A stretch of DNA of 64,000 nucleotides from contig JAJYDX010000003.1 of NCBI GenBank assembly GCA_021777135.1, positions 111,879 through 175,878 on the forward strand, given 5' to 3'. The position numbers and the translations under genes were made by a program. Positions 55,055 through 60,811 of the stretch are shown here, one piece after another. How positions within the stretch are numbered: the stretch's first letter is position 1; each line of letters starts with the position of its first letter. This stretch comes from a bacterium. GTDB taxonomy: Bacteria > SZUA-79 > Acidulodesulfobacterales > Acidulodesulfobacteraceae. The notes beneath the pieces are model-generated. The model was not told where the DNA came from and searched no databases. It saw only the letters and a program-made list of their open reading frames with translations.

Positions 55055-55501
55055 TTACTTCCCGCCCTTTCCCCTCGGTAAAAGACTAAAGGGTCGCGCT
55101 TTTTTCTGAGAAAAAAGCTACCCCTTAAACCCCAGCAAAAAAGCAGTTATGGGGGGTTCGCCTTTCTCTGTTTTCTCACCGCAGAAAAGAAAGAGAAAGG
55201 CTACCCCCCAACCCCCCCAGCCAAAGAGAAAAAAGGCTCGGATGTGTCCCCCGTCGTCCAGGCTTCGCTTCCCGTTGGTCGCTTCGCAAAAACCCTGCAT
55301 TGCCGGCTTGCTTCGCCTGCGGCTTCGCTCGGAGTGCCGGACGGCGGTAGACTGCTTCGAATGTCGTATGCGTTTTTATCTGTTTTCCCGAATACCCGTC
55401 CGGCTTTGCCGGAATTTGACACTGCACGAAATTACCTTAAAAGACAAAAGAGAATATGATTGAACAAGGGGAGTTTGCTTTTGGCGCGCGGAGGGAACCC
55501 G

Positions 55502-55530
55502 CCGTCAGGCAAGCGTAGCGAGCCGGACGG
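55502..55530. repeat. Hairpin with AAGCGTAGCGA loop
   Basis: ccgtc+ggc pairs with gcc+gacgg around the loop aagcgtagcga (55511-55521), with one a/g mismatch in the stem. First of three hairpins with the same loop pattern. Confidence 0.6.
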
Positions 55531-55566
55531 AAGGGGCGCGCCTCTAATATTCCCGACCCGCCGAGG

Positions 55567-55595
55567 CTCGACGATAAGCGCAGCGAGTCGTCGAG
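55567..55595. repeat. Hairpin with AAGCGCAGCGA loop
   Basis: ctcgacga (55567-55574) pairs perfectly with tcgtcgag (55588-55595); the loop contains aagcgcagcga (55576-55586). Second of three. Confidence 0.65.
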
Positions 55596-55613
55596 AGCGG
55601 GGAGGGAACGAAC

Positions 55614-55773
55614 AAATTTTGACCGAAGTCTTGCGCCGGAGGCTCAAGCGGCTTTGCGCAAGCAAAGGCGGTTGAGAGGCGCAAGCGGCTTTGCGCAAGC
55701 AAAGGCGGTTGAGAGGCGCAAGCGGCTTTGCGCAAGCAAAGGCGGTTGAGAGGCGCAAGCGAGGTCAAAATTT
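55614..55773. repeat. Three 37-bp tandem repeats flanked by an 11-bp inverted repeat
   Basis: The 37-bp unit occupies 55640-55676, 55677-55713 and 55714-55750, and a partial fourth follows. Copies 2 and 3 are identical and copy 1 differs at one position. Each unit contains the palindrome ttgcgcaa and can form small hairpins. The block is bracketed by aaattttgacc (55614-55624) and ggtcaaaattt (55763-55773). Confidence 0.85.
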
Positions 55774-55783
55774 CTCGAAGCGG

Positions 55784-55808
55784 CAACCCGAAGCGAAGCG
55801 AAGGGTTG
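55784..55808. repeat. Hairpin with AAGCGAAGCGA loop
   Basis: caaccc (55784-55789) pairs with gggttg (55803-55808) around a loop containing aagcgaagcga (55791-55801). Third of the family; it abuts the large inverted repeat. Confidence 0.6.
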
Positions 55809-55933
55809 TCCGCGCGGGGTTATGCATTTGTTAATGTGTGCCTTTTTTGTCCCCCCCCCTGTAGGGGGAGGACAAAAAAGGACAAAGGCGCAAAGCGGCT
55901 TTGAACATAAACAAATGCATAACCCCGCGCGGA
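55809..55933. repeat. Perfect 24-bp inverted repeat with nested hairpin
   Basis: Arms 55809-55832 and 55910-55933 are exact reverse complements, 77 nt apart. Inside lies a second hairpin, ccttttttgtcc with ggacaaaaaagg, capped by a C9 run and gtaggggg. As RNA or single-stranded DNA this gives a long rod. Confidence 0.85.
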
Positions 55934-56207
55934 CGTGCCGCAAGAGGTAGGACAAACAACGAAAAAATGGCAACGCCATTTTAGGCGCGTTTTTTTGCGC
56001 CGGTTCGTTAAGTTTGGACTACCCCTCCCCGTAAGGCAATAAACGCCAACGGCGTTTAAGGGAGCGCTTGCGCGACCGGTTGCCTTGCCGACCGTCCTGC
56101 GCTTGCGAAGGCTTTAAACCCGCTTGCCGGGTTTGAAACCGCAGCCAGCAGGACAACCAATACCCCCCCCCTACAGAGGCGGGGAGAAAGAAAAAACCCA
56201 GCCGCCG

Positions 56208-56357
56208 AAAAAGTTATCCAAGGGAATTAGATAGGGGTTATCCCTTGTCTTTTCGGGGATAACCCTGTTTAATTCCCGGACGGACGGTTTAGGGCTTATC
56301 CATGGCGGCTTTATGCTGTGGGTAAGCCCGTTAAAAATCGGACGTGGATAACTTTTT
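56208..56357. other. Three-way-junction element with DnaA-box-like TTATCC motifs
   Basis: Outer stem aaaaagttatcca (56208-56220) with tggataacttttt (56345-56357), 13 bp perfect. Two inner hairpins: gggaatta/taattccc (56222-56229, 56270-56277), continuing into aggg-ttatccc/gggataaccct with one bulge, and gggctta/taagccc (56292-56298, 56323-56329). DnaA-box-like nonamers on the minus strand include TTATCCACG, TTACCCACA and TTATCCCCG (consensus TTATCCACA). It lies just after the stop codon of the five-HTH gene. Confidence 0.7.
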
Positions 56358-56365
56358 AATCTAAA

Positions 56366-57133
56366 TTATTTCTTCACCGGCTTTTTGATTTTCTTTTCGC
56401 CTTTTTCCTTTATTCTTTTTATTCTCTTGCTTTTATACATCTGTATCATATCCACGACCGCCGGGATAGGCTTGCCGGTCCTTTCGGATATCTCGTTTAT
56501 GGAGATTCCTTTCTCGTGCATTTCCAGCACTATTTTCGGCAGTTCGTTCTTGAACTTCTCCCTCTCCTCGGTAAACCACTCCCATAATCCGGCGGCACGG
56601 ATTATCTGGCTTATCCTTGCCCTCGACGTTCCCATCTCCCTACCGACCGCTGCGGCGTTGAATTTGTGCTTAACCAGAAGGGCCTTTATCTTTTCCGGGG
56701 AGTATTTCCCGGAAGGGGCTTTGTCGTTAGAATACTTATATATGACGCTTGTGGAAATTTTAAGCTTCCCTGCTATCTCCCCGCCCGAATATCCTTCCTC
56801 CCTGAGTTTCTTTATTTTGTTTATAGTTTTTTCTGGTAAGGGTATCCTTCTGCCTTCCATGGGAAGGGTAAACCCTTCCTGGCGCAGATACTTCCTGACT
56901 GACCACACGCTTATACCGAGTTCAAGAGATATTTTCTCAATGGAAAGTCCGTCTTTCCGCAATTTGATTATCCTGTCCGTTATTGTTTTGGGCAACGGCG
57001 GATTGCCCAAAGGTTCGGCCAGGCCGCACTCCCTTCTTTTATTGCTTATGGTAGCCACGCTGACGCCTAATATTCTGGCCGTTTCGGTAGCGGGTATTCC
57101 TTTGTATTTTTTTAATAATTCACAGGTTATCAT
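56366..57133 (-). CDS. DNA-binding protein with five tandem helix-turn-helix units
   Basis: A 255-residue protein consisting almost entirely of HTH units at about 12-38 (ATETARILGVSVATISNKRR), 62-88 (SIEKISLELGISVWSVRKYL), 114-136 (SGGEIAGKLKISTSVIYKY), 157-183 (NAAAVGREMGTSRARISQII) and 209-234 (SINEISERTGKPIPAVVDMI), with a Lys-rich tail. The units resemble resolvase or transposase HTH domains but no catalytic domain is present. A chain of five suggests binding to an extended or repeated target. The structured TTATCC-rich element lies immediately 3', and the ATPase operon is divergent upstream. Confidence 0.8.
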   Translation of the reverse strand: MITCELLKKYKGIPATETARILGVSVATISNKRRECGLAEPLGNPPLPKTITDRIIKLRKDGLSIEKISLELGISVWSVRKYLRQEGFTLPMEGRRIPLPEKTINKIKKLREEGYSGGEIAGKLKISTSVIYKYSNDKAPSGKYSPEKIKALLVKHKFNAAAVGREMGTSRARISQIIRAAGLWEWFTEEREKFKNELPKIVLEMHEKGISINEISERTGKPIPAVVDMIQMYKSKRIKRIKEKGEKKIKKPVKK

Positions 57134-57587
57134 AATTTAACCCCTATGATTGTTTATATAATTTATACAATATACAACGTAAGTATATTTTATCGATTTT
57201 AACTTAACTTGTCAATTTAACGTATTTCTATTGCATTCATTTTCAGTCTATTTGTGAAAGTAAAATACCGAGATGGGATATCCAAGGGGTAAAATCCGGA
57301 TGTTGTTATCCAAAAAATTCCTTTACTACTTTAAAGAATATTATTTGTGAAAGCAATTTTGCAATTTCCTTTGTTTTATAATATAATCTGAAGTAATTTT
57401 TCAAACAAAATTAGAGCGATAAAGGCTGCGGATGAGATTTTCGTGCCGGTAAGAATTGGGGTTTTATAATGCTTGTAATTTGCCTTTATTTGAATAAAAC
57501 TGTGGTTATTGATAAACTACCGTTACTATTATAAATATAAACATAAAATGGTTTTGTACCTCATTTTATTTAAGTAGGAGATGTTTT
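57134..57587. other. Divergent regulatory region between the five-HTH gene and the ATPase operon
   Basis: No gene seen. It holds an 11-bp direct repeat atttgtgaaag (57250-57260 and 57343-57353). Between the copies are tatccaaggg (57279-57288), identical to 56215-56224 in the junction element, and ttatccaa (57306-57313). A weak TTGATA/TATAAA pair (57509-57514, 57530-57535; 15-bp spacing) precedes the ATPase gene. Confidence 0.45.
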
Positions 57588-58742
57588 ATGTATCTTAATA
57601 AAATAAATTATAAAGAATCAGTTAATAGCAGAATTGATTGGAACCTTAATGAATTTACTTTAAAAGATATAAATCTAATTGTCGGCAAAAATGCTTCTGG
57701 AAAAACAAGAATGCTAAATGTTATTAGCAGTATTGCTCAAATAATTTCCGGACGCCCATTACCAACAGGAAATTTTGAAGTTTCATTTAAATTTTACGAA
57801 GAAAATAATATAGAATATATATTTAAATTTAAATGTATTAATGGTAAGGTAGCCGAAGAACAATTTATCAAGAACAATACTACACTTTTAACCAGGGATA
57901 ATGAAGGCAAAGGAGATGTATTTTATGAGGAACAAAACGAAAAAATTAAGTTTCAGGTTCCTAAGAATATCCTTGCTTCGACTTTAAAAAAAGATATAAT
58001 TCAACAACCATACCTGATAGATTTATTCCATTGGGCCGACATGCTCATACATTATCACTTTGCTACTCAATCTGCCCAGAATGTGTTTTTTATTGATTCT
58101 CCAGAAAAACCAGCTGCTAATTTAAATTTCAAAGATGAAAATAGTGTTGTTGCTATATTCAATGCAGCTGTTAAGGAAAATAAAAATTTTTCTGAGTTAA
58201 TTATTCAGGACATGAATAAGATAGGATATCACATAAAAAGCATAACTCTTTCACCTGTTGATATTAATATTATGGGAGGACTTCCCCCAACCATTAAGGG
58301 CGAAATTTTAGCATTTAACATAAATGAGCAAGGCCTATATAAACAAATAAGCCAGGGTGAAATATCGCAAGGTATGTTCCGTGCTCTTGTTCTTATTGTT
58401 AACATTAATTATCTCCTTACAAAGGAAGGTCAGTATTGTATTCTCATAGATGATATTGGAGAGGGATTGGATTTCGAAAGGGCTTCGGCATTAATTAAGC
58501 TTCTTATAGATAAGTTATCGGGTTCCTCCGTGCAATTAATAATGACTACAAACGATAGGTTTATCATGAACAGTGTTCCCCTTAAATATTGGTCTATAAT
58601 AGACAGACGTGGTGCCGATATAAAGGTGTTCAACTACGAAAATACAAAGGAAATTTTTGAAGAATTTGCTTTTACCGGTCTCTCAAATTTTGACTTTTTT
58701 TCGACTGAATTCTATGAAAAGGGGTTTGGCGAAGAAAAATGA
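57588..58742 (+). CDS. AAA_21/SMC-like ATPase, probable defence-module ATPase
   Basis: A 384-residue ABC/SMC-type ATPase. Walker A LIVGKNASGKTRML (33-40), an ABC signature-like ISQGEISQG (about 258-266), Walker B CILIDDIGEGLDFERA (Asp288-Asp289) and a following MTTND switch. The usual catalytic Glu after the Walker B Asp is Asp here. The insert between Walker A and signature is about 220 residues, as in OLD-, PARIS- and AbiL-type defence ATPases. AGGAG Shine-Dalgarno. Its stop overlaps the next gene's ATG. Defence role is inferred from partner and location. Confidence 0.82.
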   Translation: MYLNKINYKESVNSRIDWNLNEFTLKDINLIVGKNASGKTRMLNVISSIAQIISGRPLPTGNFEVSFKFYEENNIEYIFKFKCINGKVAEEQFIKNNTTLLTRDNEGKGDVFYEEQNEKIKFQVPKNILASTLKKDIIQQPYLIDLFHWADMLIHYHFATQSAQNVFFIDSPEKPAANLNFKDENSVVAIFNAAVKENKNFSELIIQDMNKIGYHIKSITLSPVDINIMGGLPPTIKGEILAFNINEQGLYKQISQGEISQGMFRALVLIVNINYLLTKEGQYCILIDDIGEGLDFERASALIKLLIDKLSGSSVQLIMTTNDRFIMNSVPLKYWSIIDRRGADIKVFNYENTKEIFEEFAFTGLSNFDFFSTEFYEKGFGEEK

Positions 58743-59452
58743 AGAAACTCGCGCTTTTCGTAGAAGGCCTCACAGAACAATTGTTTTTGGAAAAGCTGTT
58801 TATTGAAATTGCCGGGGCTAAAAATATTATAATAGTATCAAAAATGTGTTATAAAACACGTAATGGCAAAAGGGTATTTAAAGAAATCAAGGCAACCGGA
58901 GCTTCTACTAAAGAACGAGAGTATTACGTTCTAATAAATGATTCAGGTGGCGAAAGTTCTGTCAATTCAGATATTAGAGATAGCTGCGAATCTCTTTCTA
59001 AAGCAGGTTATGAAAAAATATTAGGTCTTAGAGATGTCGCTCCGAATTGGGCATATACAGATATCCCAAAATTAGAAAGGTCTTTAAGGTATGGAATACC
59101 TACAAAATTTATTCCTTTTAATATTCTTTTAGCCGTAATGGAAGTTGAAGCTTGGTTCGTTGCAGAGACTACCCATTACGGAAAAATTGACCCCAATATT
59201 ACATTGTCAAAAATAATAGACCTGCTTTCCTTTAATCCCAAAATAGATGATGTCGAGAAAAGGCCTATGCCTTCTGAGGACCTTGATAAAATATACAATA
59301 TAGCTAAAAAGGCTTACCCGAAAAAAAAGAATAGGCGACAGATAACTCGAACAATCAATGCTATAGATTATAATGAAATTTATTTTAACCTTAGAAGTCG
59401 CATATATAGATTAAATCGTCTAATAAGCGAGATAGACGATTTTCTTCAATAG
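58739..59452 (+). CDS. TOPRIM-like (DUF4276-type) protein, partner of the ATPase
   Basis: A 237-residue protein. It opens with LFVEGLTEQLFLEKLF (Glu9, the TOPRIM-type acidic strand), has an acidic loop GLRDVAPNW and the EVEAWFVAE block typical of DUF4276/OLD-like nuclease-fold proteins, and ends in a basic helical tail. Such proteins are usually encoded right after an AAA_21 ATPase, here by a 4-bp ATGA overlap, so the two are translationally coupled. Likely the effector (nuclease or toxin) of a two-gene anti-phage system; not shown by sequence alone. Confidence 0.72.
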   Translation: MKKLALFVEGLTEQLFLEKLFIEIAGAKNIIIVSKMCYKTRNGKRVFKEIKATGASTKEREYYVLINDSGGESSVNSDIRDSCESLSKAGYEKILGLRDVAPNWAYTDIPKLERSLRYGIPTKFIPFNILLAVMEVEAWFVAETTHYGKIDPNITLSKIIDLLSFNPKIDDVEKRPMPSEDLDKIYNIAKKAYPKKKNRRQITRTINAIDYNEIYFNLRSRIYRLNRLISEIDDFLQ

Positions 59453-59458
59453 GGTCCC

Positions 59459-60523
59459 CTATTCATTTTTTCCAAAAACGTCGTCAACCGCTTTCTTAAG
59501 CGTATCCGGCACCAGATGGCTATATCTTTTCGTCATTTGCGTCGTCCTATGACCTAACAGTTCGCCGGTAATGTAAAGGCTCGTGCCGTTCATTACCATT
59601 TTTGAAGCAAACACGTGCCTGAGGTCGTGGATTCTTAAATCCTTTAATCCGGCGTTCCGGCAGGCGGTTGCAAATGACTTCCTGAAATTGCCTACCTTAC
59701 GCCCGCGTATGTTGAAAACATACGAACAGTCCTGGACATGCTCAATATCGCTTAAAAGTTTTTTTAGGGGATTAGATATAGGCACATAGCGGTCATAGCG
59801 GGTTTTCGTCCCCTTTATCGCTATGACGCCGTTCTTCAGGTCCACGTCCTCCCACTTTAGATTTAATGCTTCTCCCTTCCGGCAACCAGTATAAACTAAG
59901 AAGAAAATAATATCCCGGGTAAGTTTGTTCGTCGTGCCGTTAATAAGTTTTTGAATATCCTCGTCGTCCAGTGTTTTTAAGCGCGTCAACGCATTTAGTT
60001 TCCGAACCTTGTCCGTTGGGTTTTTGTCTATAACCCCCAGCCCGATAAGGTAATTAAAGAAATTCTTAAGGGTTCCTATCTCGTTGTTTACCGTTTTAAA
60101 CGATATGTCCTGTTCCCGCTTGCCGTTATTCTTCGGCAACGCCATTATTTCCAGTTTTCTTTGAAGTTTGTAATTCTCTATGTCTTGCTGGATAATACTT
60201 GCAACGCTTTTGCCTTTAAATGAGGGTAGGAAATGCTTGGAGTCTACAGCTTTATTTTCGATAGTTCTTCTTGAGTTTACCTGCGCGGAGAGATACTGTT
60301 GAAAAAGGGTAGCTAAATCAGCTACCGCCTTTTTTTTCAAGGTGGGAAGTTCATGCCGTTCTCTTGCCAAGTCGGTTTGTATGCCGTCCGCGATAAGCCT
60401 TGCGGAAACCTTGTCGGTAGTCCCGGTATTCCCCTGATAATGCTTTTTCTGGTGCCATATCGAGTAATACCAATTTCCGCCGGTCTTTCCGTCTTTATTT
60501 TTTTTCTGATATATTGTCGCCAT
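59459..60523 (-). CDS. Tyrosine-recombinase integrase
   Basis: A 354-residue phage-type integrase: N-terminal arm-binding region, SAM-like core-binding domain (about 66-165) and catalytic domain with Arg215 (TGCRKGEAL), His299 and Arg302 (HDLRH), His325 (GHRTT) and nucleophile Tyr334 (TKRYSH). It starts 126 bp from the tRNA and reads into the element, the usual arrangement for tRNA-targeting islands. Its 3' end meets the TOPRIM-like gene convergently 6 bp apart. Confidence 0.96.
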   Translation of the reverse strand: MATIYQKKNKDGKTGGNWYYSIWHQKKHYQGNTGTTDKVSARLIADGIQTDLARERHELPTLKKKAVADLATLFQQYLSAQVNSRRTIENKAVDSKHFLPSFKGKSVASIIQQDIENYKLQRKLEIMALPKNNGKREQDISFKTVNNEIGTLKNFFNYLIGLGVIDKNPTDKVRKLNALTRLKTLDDEDIQKLINGTTNKLTRDIIFFLVYTGCRKGEALNLKWEDVDLKNGVIAIKGTKTRYDRYVPISNPLKKLLSDIEHVQDCSYVFNIRGRKVGNFRKSFATACRNAGLKDLRIHDLRHVFASKMVMNGTSLYITGELLGHRTTQMTKRYSHLVPDTLKKAVDDVFGKNE

Positions 60524-60537
60524 TACGCCCCCGCCTG

Positions 60538-60555
60538 GTAGCTAATGGGTAGCTA
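60538..60555. promoter_or_regulatory. Probable integrase arm-binding site, right end
   Basis: gtagctaatgggtagcta, two direct GTAGCTA copies 14 bp upstream of the integrase start; one base different from 54004-54021. A further gtagctaaatcagctac lies inside the integrase coding region near 60308-60324. Occupancy could also repress the integrase promoter. Confidence 0.5.
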
Positions 60556-60646
60556 AAAAGGGTTAATTTTAACTACTTTTATATCATTTTAACGAAAGTT
60601 CTGTCAAGTATGAAATCTGCTGAATGGCTTGTTTGCTGCGGTTTTG

Positions 60647-60696
60647 AGTGGTGGCGGTGCAGGGACTTGAACCCCGGACACTACGGATATGAGCCG
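60647..60696 (-). repeat. attR: tRNA-Met 3' half shared with attL
   Basis: Exact 50-bp match to 53895-53944, lying within the intact tRNA gene and so restoring it after insertion. Crossover therefore lies in or after the anticodon stem. Confidence 0.9.
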
Positions 60697-60725
60697 TATG
60701 CTCTAACCGGCTGAGCTACACCGCC
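60649..60725 (-). tRNA. tRNA-Met (CAT anticodon)
   Basis: A 77-nt cloverleaf on the minus strand. Acceptor stem GGCGGTG/CACCGCC, D-arm GCTCAGCCGGTTAGAGC, anticodon stem TACGG/CCGTA with loop CTCATAT (anticodon CAT), TPsiC arm CCGGGGTTCAAGTCCC, and encoded CCA. Overall resemblance is to elongator Met; a tRNA-Ile2 with modified C34 is the alternative. It is the integration target of the adjacent element. Confidence 0.92.
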
Positions 60726-60811
60726 TTTCTAAGATAAAAATAATAGAATATTATATCAAGCAAACACTAAATATGCAATGTAAAATAAAAGAATTAGGCT
60801 AAAAATTTTCT

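Larger units (their letters stand above)
55055..56365. other. 1.3-kb GC-rich non-coding region with dense inverted repeats
   Basis: No convincing gene: open frames here are low complexity, overlap each other on both strands and lack Shine-Dalgarno sequences. The region is a succession of hairpins. These are two G-run/C-run hairpins at 55088-55126 and 55151-55209, three AAGCGNAGCGA-loop hairpins, three 37-bp tandem repeats and a nested 24-bp inverted repeat. Small hairpins at 55.96-56.13 kb (such as aaacgcc/ggcgttt and aaacccg/cgggttt) and the three-way-junction element follow. It could be a replication or transfer origin, a structured RNA or a packaging region. Confidence 0.75.
53884..60696. 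mobile_element. Integrative element in tRNA-Met, about 6.75 kb
   Basis: Bounded by direct repeats 53895-53944 and 60647-60696 (50 bp identical, extending to 61 bp with one mismatch from 53884 and 60636). The repeat is the tRNA 3' half from the anticodon stem. Cargo: excisionase-like gene, unknown gene, structured non-coding region, five-HTH gene, ATPase + TOPRIM-like pair, integrase. No transfer, capsid or recognisable replication-initiator gene. The middle (54.4-57.1 kb) is clearly more GC-rich than the flanks. Confidence 0.88.

Noticed and set aside
55640..55750. Direct repeats as a CRISPR array
   Set aside because: The 37-bp units are contiguous with no spacers, are internally palindromic, and no cas genes are present.
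55118..55979. Several overlapping 60-110 residue open frames in the repeat-rich region
   Set aside because: They lie on both strands over each other, translate hairpins and tandem repeats into low-complexity peptides, and have no start signals.
56385..57140. 251-residue plus-strand open frame
   Set aside because: It is the exact antisense of the five-HTH gene, is hydrophobic and low in motif content, and lacks a Shine-Dalgarno. The minus-strand reading has five clear HTH units.
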